Assembly: GCA_029747015.1 (NCBI GenBank)
Contig: JAKOGI010000080.1
Span: 840,501 to 904,500, forward strand
Length of the DNA: 64,000 bases
Direction: 5' to 3'
Source of the DNA: Carnegiea gigantea
Taxonomy: Eukaryota; Streptophyta; Magnoliopsida; Caryophyllales; Cactaceae
Part shown: positions 1-10,453 of the stretch, one piece after another
How positions within the stretch are numbered: the first letter of the stretch is position 1
How the letters are laid out: each line of letters begins with the position of its first letter
Program-made: the position numbers and the translations under genes
The notes under the pieces: generated by a model
Database searches by the model: none
Seen by the model: the letters and a program-made list of their open reading frames with translations, nothing else
What the model was told of the DNA's origin: nothing

Positions 1-2344
1 TACCTATTGTTAATCTCTTGAAAAAAATCTAGACGAAAATGTTTGATTATTTCATAGGGCAGTGGGCATCAGTTACCTCAACTATTATAATTTTGAAAAT
101 TTTTGCCAAATATTTGAGTTAAATTTTAATGATATTAACTTTCAAGCCTCTCTTTACGCGGAAAAAAAGGAGGCAAAATTTGAAAATGTTTGACCTTCAC
201 ATTTTCTGGATTAAATTGTTATGTTTTTGGTCGACATTTGCAGGTTTGTTCGGACGCAAAGATTTAGTAGCCAAGGAAAGCACACGATGACACGAAGCAG
301 GTAATTTAGCGCAAAGAAAACAGGGTGGGCTTCTTTCTGATGACCAGTGTGAGCATCACAAGGGAGAACGTAAACTAAATTACAACATAGACATCATATT
401 TCATCCCATCAAAATTCAAACGTGTAGAGATATTCAATTGAAACTAGAATAGATGCCAATAATAATTAAAAATATATTTTTTAATGAGATTAGTCTCAAC
501 TAAACTTAGTCTCTACCTATAGAGTTTCGTAACTCTAGGATTAACCCGATTTTATTAGAAGGGATTACACAACTTTAGAGTACACATATTCTAGGTTTCA
601 AACCACAAGTTGACACTTCAACAAATCATTGATGGAGTTGACATTTCAAATCTAACTATCCCACCCAATTGTAACTTGAACAATACAACTCAATGAATTA
701 AGTGAACAAGATAATGATATCTGCAAGTGTGACTCTTAGTTCTTGTTCTTTGCTTGTGTTATGTTTTTCCATGTTCCTCAGCTTCAAGATGCTTCAACAT
801 TTATAGCAAAAAATAATAGAGTTGTTGGTAAGTAGCCATTGCCACTAAATCAGGAAATAGTATCTTCAACTAATTTCAAGGCATTTGAAAACGGTTTAAG
901 CCCCTGAGAATTTTGCACTGCAATAAATCTTAGCCATCAAATGTTAAATTCCTATTTGCGTGCCAATTAGTGGATTCCCTGAAAATAAGTTGCAACGACT
1001 TTCCATAAATCAAGCAAGTATATATCAAGCATCAATATTTATCAAATCAATTCATGATCCCTAAAATCTTGTTAAGGAAATATGAAGGCAAATTAAAATC
1101 TTGTTAAGCATATATCCCTAATAATGTGACATATATTATCTCATAATCCCATAATTAAATTTGATTCACAAAATATAATATCATAAACATCATATATTCA
1201 AATTTGAATACTAAACTATCTCAAAGATATATGACACCTTATATAAAACCAATTAGGCAGTGCTAGCATGCCAATATCCATTTAGAATCATAACATATTT
1301 AAACAATAGAGTTACTATTTAGTAAGATAATTCAAACATAATATGATGAATATACTAATAGATTAATTCTTTTTTATCTTTTATCAAAGTATATTACTAA
1401 ACACATTGTAAGCTTAAGAAAAGCTAACATATTCTGATTAAAATTTGTGCTAGAATCATGAATGCTAGGCTAGCTATCAACTTTCTTCAACTTGACTAGC
1501 GAATTATGTGCTTCTACAAGAGTGGGTGGGAAGCTAATTAATGTAATTGTTATGGGGTTGGGGAATTCTTTTAATTGCCATCATTTTAAAAATGGCATCC
1601 CTCATAAAACAATACCTCTAAATATAGAGAGCACTCAAGATAATATGCTGTCCTTTACATCCCCCCCCCCTCCCCAAAAAAAAAAGGCAGATTGCGTTCT
1701 GTCTTTCCTAGTCCTGATCTCTCTAGTGCATAGATATTGATCATAATTTCAAGAACACAGTGGCAGATCCAAAAATTTTGTATATCAGGGCCCCATTTTG
1801 AATTTTTAAAAAAATTTAATAACACCAATTAGAGTGTGTTTAGTTCGAGGAAAAATTATTTGCTCGAAAAATTATTTTTCTTGGAAAATATTTTCCTAAG
1901 AAAAATGATTTTTAACTTACATTTTCTGCTTTTTGGTAGAATGGCCTGGAAAACTATTTTCTTTCCACTTCATTTTCTGTTGTTTGGTAGAATGAAAATC
2001 CACTTTTTAAGATAATAATTTCCAACAGCTTGGTACTAATATGCTAAGTTAATAGATAACCAGTCAATTTAGTCATTAAAAAGGCCTTACAAAGTCATAA
2101 AAGTATCTTTGTTCTCCTTAGCCAAAGAAAGGAGAAAAAATGAATTGATTGCTAAGTAAACAGACAAAATAAATTGGGGACATAAAAGACGGTACCAATA
2201 CCATTTTGGCACATACTTTTTTAATGCATCTTGTAGCTGCATACACTAACGAAAAAGGAGACGATGCATAAATTTAAGGTGTGCTAATGTATATTAATAT
2301 CATTCTATATCCAAGACAAGTTGGCCTAGCTTCATGAGCAGAAC
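1..2344. other. Intergenic AT-rich region left of the first gene
   Basis: No convincing gene is visible. The sequence is strongly AT-rich with stops in all frames. A C-run followed by an A-run lies at 1661-1684. The stretch from about 1825 to 2050, beginning near GTGTTTAGTTCGAGG and repeating TTTTCTGNTNTTTGGTAGAATG-like blocks, resembles a decayed MITE, but its ends could not be fixed. The last few hundred bases are presumably the promoter of the following GDSL gene. Confidence 0.5.
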
Positions 2345-2398
2345 ATGCCTTTAGTGCCACTATATATGCGAAAAAACAAGACAATGACTCAAAACAAC

Positions 2399-4374
2399 AT
2401 GGCTAGAGACCATACATGCTTGCAAGCTCCATCACTTGTATTATGCATTACTTTCCCTCTTCTACTCTTTGCTAGTTATCACATCCATCCTTGCATTGCA
2501 TTGTATCAAAATGGCTCGTCTAAGTCAAAGGCGAAAGTAAAGGGAATGTTCGTGTTCGGTACATCAGTAGTTGATGATGGCAACAACAACCACCTCTTCA
2601 CATTAGGGAAGGCCAATTACGAACCTTATGGCGTAGACTTCCCTTTAGGTCCGACCGGAAGATTTTCCAATGGTAAAACTGTGGCTGATCGTATTGGAGA
2701 TCTCCTTGGCCTCCCCCTCATCCCTCCTTTTGCCGATCCTCAGACTGAGGGGGAGCTCATCGTTCATGGGGTTAACTTTGGCTCAGCTGGCTCAGGCATC
2801 CTCGATGAAACTGGTGTTGTCGAGGTGATTGAGATTTTTTTTTCCCTATTCACCCAACATATTAAAATTTGTGATTTTGTCGCGGTACTTATGTGGAAGG
2901 AGATGAATTGATGTCTAGGGGAACAGGTTTAGTTTGAATGAACAAATAAGGAACTTTGAGGAGGTGACATTATTGGAGCTGCAAGACCTGTTGAGAAACA
3001 AATCTACAAGCATATTAGATGGGCATTTGTTTTTGGTGGCATCTGGGAATAATGATTTCTTGCTGAATTATCTAATTCAGCCCCAATTTTCTAGGCCCAC
3101 AGTCCCTGCCTTTGTCACAAAGTTGATCTCCACCTATGCCTCCCAACTTCAGGTACGCATATGTGTCTTTCAAGTTTCAACTGATAAAGCCTTTGAAAGT
3201 TCTAATAATTTGAGTGAGTATCAATTGATTCAATTGATAAAGTCTTTGGAAGTTCTGTATACCCAAAATTTATTCATCAGATGCCTTAATCAGAACTAGT
3301 AACCCAACTCAAGCACGACACCAAAATGAGTTCAATCTAACTCGAATAGTCCTTTTGCCATGTCTAATTGATGTCATGTGAACATACACTGTTGGTCATT
3401 GTTAAGACTTACATTTCTCTTTTTTTCCCCCTTCTTTTTTTGACCTTGGAAACTCCGGGGAACAAAATGGAAAATGTTCAGAAGCTATACAACGTGGGAG
3501 CTAGGAAGTTTGTGCTGTTGACAGTATATCCCCTAGGATGCAGTCCAGTGGTGAAGAAAACAGCCTTAGATGGCAAAAAATGTGTAGAAACAGTGAACGA
3601 GGCTGCTCACTATTTTTACAAGCAATTGATCAGACTGGTTGATGGCTTGAATGAAAGACTGCCTGGATCTAAGTTTGTTGTTGTCAACAATTACAAGATC
3701 ATCATAGATATCATCAAAAACCCTAGTGAAAAAGGTATATGTATATGTAGAAATCAAAGTAATTAAATGCTATTTCGTCAAGGTTATTGATCCAGATATA
3801 TGTCCATCAGACAGTCATTTCAATTTTTAATTATAATTTTGTTTTATCTTTTTTGGTAAGATGGGTTACCCTCTGAGTCTTAATCTCAGGGAAGATTTAG
3901 TGGACCAAAAAGCCCTGGGGAACGGGAGCATTGTGTAGGAATGAGGCCCAGCCCTCTCTTCCACTCCCAATAGATTGGCAAAACCTCCCCTCCCCCCCTT
4001 CATCGCAAGCGTTGAACACGGGTGGGGAGAAAGATGTAAAGTAGCAAGTGTCAGCCTTTTTGGTTTCAGGTTTTTATTATGATAGACTAAAGTAAAATGT
4101 CTCTCTGAACTTCTACTGTTATTTGTGTGCTTCAATTTGCTATGCAGGTTTTATCAATGGAGCGGATCCATGCTGCGAATTGTTGGGAGTTCTTGGGGTA
4201 GGGTTGTCTTGCAGAGAAGGGGGAAATGTGTGTGAGGATAGAAACAGACATGTCTACTTTGATGGGCAGCACAACACTGAAGGTGTCAATGCTATCATTG
4301 CTAAGAAGGCTTTCTCTTCCAATCTCAAAACTGAAGTTTATCCTTTCAATCTTAAGCAACTGATCAAGTATTAG
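2399..4374 (+). CDS. GDSL esterase/lipase, four exons, GTS variant of the GDS motif
   Basis: Predicted exons are 2399-2824, 2919-3152, 3482-3734 and 4148-4374; all junctions are GT-AG and keep frame, giving about 379 aa. The protein is a secreted plant SGNH/GDSL hydrolase that would cleave ester bonds of lipids or other acyl esters. A hydrophobic signal peptide follows the start (SLVLCITFPLLLFASY). Block I reads FVFGTSVVDDGNNN, so the usual GDS is GTS (2558-2566) while the serine is kept. The oxyanion Gly block (GVNFGSAGSG), GNND and the distal catalytic Asp and His (FDGQHNTE) are present. In-frame ATGs at 2345, 2366 and 2384 could extend the N-terminus; 2399 has the best context (AACATGG) and directly precedes the signal peptide. 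The exon 3 acceptor (gttcag) has a poor pyrimidine tract. It is a tandem paralogue of the next gene, with the same exon phases. The substrate cannot be predicted. Confidence 0.85.
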
Positions 4375-5387
4375 ACTTCTGTGCCTTAATTTCTGAACCC
4401 TCTTTTGTGGATCTTCTTTTTTCTTAATTTAATTTGTTCTTCAGGGTTTATTTGATGTAAGTTATCACTCATTGTAATGTTAAAAGATTTATTGATTATT
4501 CTCTCATATTGTCTCAATTTTGGGTTCCTAAATCTTTGTAATAGTTTCTTAATAATCAACTAGATGGTGTACTTGTACTTATTGAATTGAGCAGTGTTTA
4601 TATAATTTTTTATTTTTTTCTTTGTTTTTTACAGGTTTGTTTTTCTAGATCTTTTACTCCCATTATTTAAAGAAAACAAATGTTGAACCACTTAAACCAC
4701 TTATATTTTGTTATGTTTTGAACTTCAATTTTCATAACACTCTCAAGAATTTTACCAAATAAGCTAACCGAAGCTAATAGTTTATTTTGTTGCTCCTCAA
4801 TGATCGTCGACCATTTTTGTACATTCTAGACTTAGTTCAACATCATTGTTGAAATCATTTGACGAACCAAATTCATCAGTCAATAAATTTCTAGGCTAGT
4901 TTGATGATCACGTTCAATAAGAACTAAAGTGAATCTTATCAATAACTAGAACTATTCCTCTTGCGATGCAAGGGTTGACAATATGTCAATATTCAAAATT
5001 ATAGATAATTCATGAACATTATTATTTTCATCATTTATATTTATTTTATTAGTTGAATAATCTTTGTATCTATTAAACTTTTTAGATTTACATATGTGTT
5101 ATTCTGTATATGCAATTAAATGTTTATTAATCACATTTCTAAGAAACTCATTAAGGAGAAGGTAAAAAACCTTGTGAAGTATGTAAAAAAAAGTTTAAAA
5201 AGAGTAGTATACGTGTAAAAGACAAAAAATAGATTAAAGCACTAATTAATATGCTAACCAATAAAGTTATGACCCTTTGCAAAAATGTGTGAGGTTACTC
5301 AATTTTATATATAGTTATATAGATAGCGTCTTGTCTTCTTAATAATAACTAATGATACTCTTCGTTACTTTGATCAAATTTCTTTTT

Positions 5388-5553
5388 TCTTTTTCTTGGG
5401 TCTTGGATCCTCCATTTCACTGGAGTCGGACTACTGTTGACCCAATAAAGGGCAGAACTCTGCCATCACAGATTTTCTCCATTCACAAGACTCGGACACG
5501 AGACCTTACTTAAGAGGAACAAGTGTCAAACCATTTGAACTAACCTGTGTTAG
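5388..5553 (-). mobile_element. tRNA-derived SINE copy
   Basis: Read on the minus strand this has an A-box-like segment (GGTTAGTTCAAATGG), a B-box-like segment (GGTCTCGTGTCCGAGTC), then a conserved body (GAATGGAGAAAATCTGTGA) and a tail. Related copies are visible near 37082-37225, 40502-40655 and 41268-41395. The match is by eye, and target duplications were not resolved. Confidence 0.6.
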
Positions 5554-5766
5554 TACTTCGATCAAATTTCCTACATCAACGGTACTACTTTCTTCCTCAT
5601 ACGTGGACTTTTTTTACTTTCTTTCCTCTCATATCTCTTTTTCTTTAAAAGCCATGCATTGGTGCCTTGGTTGGTAGAACAACCATTGCATGAGCATAGA
5701 ACTCGTGCTCTCTCTGAACTTTTCCATGATTTTATCACTAGAATTGCTTCAATTTCACTCTTTTCT

Positions 5767-5773
5767 TATATAA
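5767..5773 (+). promoter_or_regulatory. Candidate TATA box of the second GDSL gene
   Basis: TATATAA lies 60 bp before the ATG at 5827, a normal plant spacing that would allow a leader of about 25-30 nt. It is assigned by position and motif only. Confidence 0.45.
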
Positions 5774-5826
5774 TTTCAAGGCTTTTTTAGCTTAAACCAT
5801 ATTATTCCAATAAGACATTTATATTC

Positions 5827-8800
5827 ATGTCTAAAACTCTGCACTTAATCTTGTTCTCTGTTCTTCATTTTCTCCTAGTCTTAGCTCTCCCACATAATGG
5901 TAATTGCAACTCAATGCCCAGATCCAATGCAGGGTTTAATGGGATGTTTGTGTTTGGAGACTCAATAGTGGATGTTGGCAACAACAATTTTATACGAACG
6001 CGAGTCAAGGCAAACTACTTGCCTTACGGCATTGATTTTCGCGCTGGCGGCTTTCCAACCGGAAGGTTCACCAATAGGAAGAATCAGGCGGATTGCCTAG
6101 GTGATGTTCTTGGGTTTCCCCGTATCCCCGCCTTCTCTGATCCCTTGACTAAGGGGCCCAGACTTTCTTTTGGGGTCAATTACGCCTCTGCTGGTTCTGG
6201 CACCCTTGATTCTACTGGATCTACTTCGGCAGTTGTATCATTTCTCACTGTCCCACTTTAAATCACCGTATAGTCAATTTTGACCATAACCCAAATTGAC
6301 CTGACATGAATTGAACTAAAACCATGAATTTCAACTGTTTTCAGTTAACTTATCCCCAATTGACATTCGTTCAATCGCATCAGACTTGATTATGAAATTA
6401 ACTTGAGCTAAGTGACCCAGTTATCATGTGTAACATATATTTCTAAACCCTCTTTTGGTGTAAATGGGGGGGTGATGTGCCTAAGTCAACAAATAAGGAA
6501 CTTTGTGGAGGGTACACTACCCAATCTAGAAGCTCAGCAAGGATGCCCAAGCGCAGATTTACTTCCACATTACTTGTTTCTATTTGCAACAGGATCAAAT
6601 GACTTTCTGGCATATTTCCTTCCAGAAATTTGGAACAGTGTTACTCTTGAATCATTCACTGCAAATTTGACATCCTCTCTTGCCACCGAAATCGCTGTTA
6701 GTACATACATCATTTTTCCATATTTTTGGAGCAAAATCTTTATTTTTTTTGGTGCTTTGTGGTGACTGATTTTAGGACGATTTTAACAAACTAATTTTTC
6801 AAACAATGTGGTATATGCAGAGATTGTACAATGTAGGAGCAAGAAAGTTTGCATTTTTGGATATAGGCCCGTTAGGATGCACTCCTGTGGCTAGGGCAGC
6901 CATGCCGAAAAAGGCCTGTAATGAAGCAATGAACTATGTTGCCTTCTTGTTCAACACCCAGTTGATCCGCATGCTCAATGCTATTAGGTCTCAAATGCCC
7001 CGTTTCCGATTCATTGTGATTAATTTCTTTCAAATCTCCCTTCAGTTTACAGCAAACCCTTTATTTGGAGGTAGAGTGTGATATTCTTAGCTTACTGATT
7101 GACTCTAAGAGCATCAATTATTTTAACTGATAAAGTTTTTGAAAGTTGTTATCAGAATTTTACCTTGACCGATTTTTGAATCTTCCTTTGAACCACAATT
7201 AAAAAAAAAAAAAAGGAATCTCAATTACTCTGTACATCTCATTTTATTGTCACATATCCAAGATTTGATAACACAAAATGGATGTTACCAACATATCACA
7301 GAATTTTTGCTGTGTTGATTTCTTGCAGGATTTAGGCTCTGTTCTTTTCGTGGGTAAATTGGGTGGGTAAAGGGTGAAGTAGGTTGAAGTGGGTTGAGGT
7401 AGGTTGAAGTTGGTATTTTTTTTTTGAGGTGGGTTGAAATAGGTTGAAGTAGGTTGAAGTGGGTTGATGTTGGTTGAAGTGGGTTGAAGTTGGTATATTT
7501 TTTATGTGGTGGGTTGAAGTGGGTTAAAATAATAAGAATATAACTAATGTGTGATAATTTATGAAGTTATCGAAATTTTGTGAAATTTTTGTTTATTCTT
7601 TTTTATTTTTTATTTTTTATTTTTTAGTTTTGTATTTTGTATTTTGTATTTTGTATTTTATTTTGTATTTTTTATTTTTCGTTTTTCATTTTTTCATTTT
7701 TAATTTTTTTCATTTTTCATTTTTTATTTTTTATTTTTTATTTTTCATTTTTCATTTTTCATTTTTTTATATTTTATTTTTCATTTTTCATTTTTTATTT
7801 TTTATTTTTGTATTTTTCATTTTTTATTTTTGTATTTTTCATTTTTCATTTTTTATTTTTTATTTTTTATTTTTTTATTTTTTTCATTTTTCATTTTTTT
7901 ATTTTTTTATTTTTTATTTTTTATTTTTTTATGTTTTATGTTTTATTTTTCATTTTTTATTTTGTATTTTGTATTTTGTATTTTGTATTTTGTATTTTGT
8001 ATTTTTTATTTTGTATTTTGTATTTTTATTTTGTATTTTTTATTTTTCATTTTTCATTTTTATTTTTTTAAATTTTATCTTATTTTTTTATTTCTATTTT
8101 TTTATTTTTTATTTTTATTTTTATTTTTTAATTTTTTAATTTCTTGGTTCTTATTTTTTATTTTTTATTTTTTATTTTTTAAATTTTTATTTTTTATTTT
8201 TTTATTTTTTAATTTTTAATTTTTATTCAAAAATAAAAATTAAAATTAACAAATAAGAAATAAAAGGTAAAAAATAAAACAAACATCATAAAAAATACAA
8301 AATATAAAATAAAAAATAAGAACCAAGAAATTAAAAAAATAAAAATAAAACATAAAACATAAAAAATAAAAATAAAAATAAAATAAAGAATAAAAATAAA
8401 AATAAAAATAAAAATAAAAAATAAAAACCAAAAAATAAAAACCAAAAAATAAAAATTAAAATAAAATAAAATAAAATAAAAAATAAAAAAATAAAAATAA
8501 AAATAAAAATAAAAATAAAAAATAAAAATACAAAATACAAAATACAAAATACAAAATAAAAAAATACAAAATACAAAAATACAAAATACAAAATACAAAA
8601 TAAATAATAAACAATAAAAAATAAAAAATATAAAAGTATAAGCATAAATTTCACAAATTTCAATAACTTCATAAATTATCACACATTAGTTACATTCTCG
8701 TTATTTTAACCCACTTCAATCTACCACATACAAAATAAACCAATTTCAACGCACTTCAACCTACATCAACCCACTTCAATCTAGTTCAACCTATTTCAAC

Positions 8801-9324
8801 CCAACTCAAAAAAAAAAAAAAAAAAACCAACTTCAGCCTACCTCAACCTACCTCAACCTACTTCAACCGACTTCACCCTTTTCCCCACCCAATGTACTCA
8901 CGAAAACAACAGGCCCTAAATCCCATATGATACTTTACAAATTATTAAAATTGTGAAGGGATGGGTTGAAGTGGGTTGAAGTAGGTTGAAGCGAGTTGAA
9001 GTTGGTATTTTTTTTCAGGTGGGTTGAAGTAGGTTGAAATAGGTTGAAGTAGGTTGAGGTTGGTAAATGTGGATTGACCCACGAAAAAAACAGAACCTTA
9101 GTGATTTGACTAGCTCATGCTGTGAAGTTTCAGCTCAAAGCGATGGGCCTTTATGCAGAGTAGGAGACGATGTGTGTCGCAATAGAAGCAACCATATGTA
9201 TTTTGATGGTTTGCATCCTACTGAGAAATTTTACACTGCAGTAGCAGCTAGAGCTTATCATTCAAATAGCACACGTGAGGTCTACCCTTTCAATCTTCAT
9301 AGTCTAGCTCACCTTTCAACATGA
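5827..9324 (+). pseudogene. GDSL esterase/lipase disrupted by a MITE in its last coding exon
   Basis: The coding blocks are 5827-6234 (exon 1), about 6466-6696 (exon 2), 6821-7070 (exon 3), and the last exon split into 7329-7334 and 9101-9324 by a transposable element. Block I is canonical (FVFGDSIVDVGNNN); FATGSNDF and FDGLHPTEK carry the other catalytic blocks, and a signal peptide is present (LHLILFSVLHFLLVLAL). Removing the element plus one TTA copy (7335-9100) rejoins the last exon in frame as GFSDLTSSCCEV, which aligns with GFINGADPCCEL in the neighbouring paralogue. With the element in place, translation stops at TAA 7355-7357, nine codons into the exon, and loses the catalytic Asp and His. 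Exon 2 also lacks an AG at the expected acceptor: the paralogue has TAG before GGG, here it is ATG. An upstream in-frame AG (6418-6419 region) could be used and would add about 16 residues. Probably non-functional unless the element is spliced out or excised. Confidence 0.85.
7335..9097. mobile_element. Foldback MITE, PIF/Harbinger (Tourist)-like, with TTA target duplication
   Basis: The element starts GGCTCTGTTCTTTTCGTGGG and its right end, read in reverse complement, is GGTTCTGTTTTTTTCGTGGG. It is flanked on both sides by TTA (7332-7334 and 9098-9100), the typical 3-bp target of PIF/Harbinger elements. Inside, arms of repeated GGTTGAAGTRG units (about 7368-7530 and, inverted, 8700-8880) enclose a T-rich arm (7590-8220, TATTTT-type units) and a complementary A-rich arm (8227-8640), so the element can fold into one very long hairpin. 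A second internal terminus (CGAAAACAACAGGCCC) ends at 8916, followed by a further partial arm (8955-9097), suggesting nested or rearranged copies. It carries no transposase. Confidence 0.85.
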
Positions 9325-10453
9325 TTGAATTGTGTTTTGCTTTAGGAATAAGATGTGTTTTGCATGGAGGAGAAGGAAAAACAAATTATGCATTTTAGTT
9401 CATGTAACTGTTTTAGATTCGCCAAGTTCACTTACATCAGAAGGGAGAGGGATCTTATAAACGGAGCATATTTGAAGTGGAATTACTCGTACTTGCGGGA
9501 TTGTAAAATGGATCACAGATCATTATAAAGTGGCCATTGGATTAGTATAACTCATTGTGACAGAAAAGCAAGAAGCAACCCTTCATGCATTTCTAAAATT
9601 TGCTTATTTGTAATGTTGCAATTTGTATTAGTTTTGTTTTGTGTTTGTTTTGGTCCATTATTTTATTAAGTACTTCTTACTTTCTTAGCAATAAGCTTTA
9701 TAGAGTATCAGTTCTTAAACACTCTGTTAAAAGTATTTACTTACTACTCATATCAAATCTTCATATTTCGATAATTTCTTTTTTCGTATGACTAATAACT
9801 TTGAGATTTCATTATAAAGAAAGGATACAATTTTATTAGGGAAAGCTCAAGAAGTAATAGGGTTAATGATGTGATTGTTCTAGAACTACTATCACACATT
9901 TGTAGTGTTTTTGGCTAGTTCCCTTTGTTTTAACCCGACTTATTCTTACCCACCTCTGAATGAAATATTTCCACACAAATGTTGCATAATCTACATCAGC
10001 GTGGCATAATCATCCACTGAGCAAGAAGAGGAAAGAAAATAAAAATGGCATAATAAGTCTTAAAGTCTTTTAGAATTAAGATTTTACAAGCAACAAATTC
10101 ATGCGTCCTTCTTTAATTACTTCTCCAGGAGTATTGACTGATTAAATTTAAAGGGGTACTCAGGCAAGAAGAAAGAAGGGGGTGAGGTACAGATGGAGGA
10201 TTAAAAATTAGTGCACATTAGGTGTTCGATGAATTGTCTAAGCCAACCCACCAGCCTCAATTTGCCCACCATACAGACCTAGTCAAAAAGCTTACCTCCC
10301 CCCATTTAATTCTCCCAACTTCTGGCCATCTACCGTCTCTTTCTCTCTCTCTATCTCCGTGTCAAAGGAGGCTGCCATTTCTGTCAACGTCCCAAATGCT
10401 GCTCTTCCTGCTCTGCTTGTAGAATTCCCAGCAAAAATATTGGAGTTGTCAGA
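9325..10453. promoter_or_regulatory. Intergenic region and promoter/leader of the first lectin kinase
   Basis: The left part is the probable former 3' UTR of the broken GDSL gene. The right part holds a pyrimidine-rich CT stretch (10335-10357) typical of a plant 5' leader upstream of the receptor kinase. No separate gene is visible. Confidence 0.4.

Larger units (their letters stand above)
4375..5826. other. Intergenic region between the GDSL paralogues
   Basis: This contains the probable 3' UTR of the first GDSL gene and the promoter of the second. A SINE-like copy sits at about 5388-5553. No other gene is visible. Confidence 0.5.

Noticed and set aside
7561..8682. Long Phe/Tyr/Ile-rich open frames on both strands resembling multi-pass membrane proteins
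   Set aside because: They are translations of TATTTT-type simple repeats in the arms of the foldback MITE, open only because the repeat lacks stops in those frames.
7329..9100. The MITE acting as a simple new intron that rescues the GDSL gene
   Set aside because: The candidate acceptors inside its right end (AG at 9017-9018 and 9092-9093) lead to stops in the required phase, so no in-frame rescue was found by eye.
9067..9324. A separate small gene starting with ATG at 9067
   Set aside because: The ATG lies inside the MITE end; the rest is the last exon of the broken GDSL gene, with TAA immediately upstream in frame.
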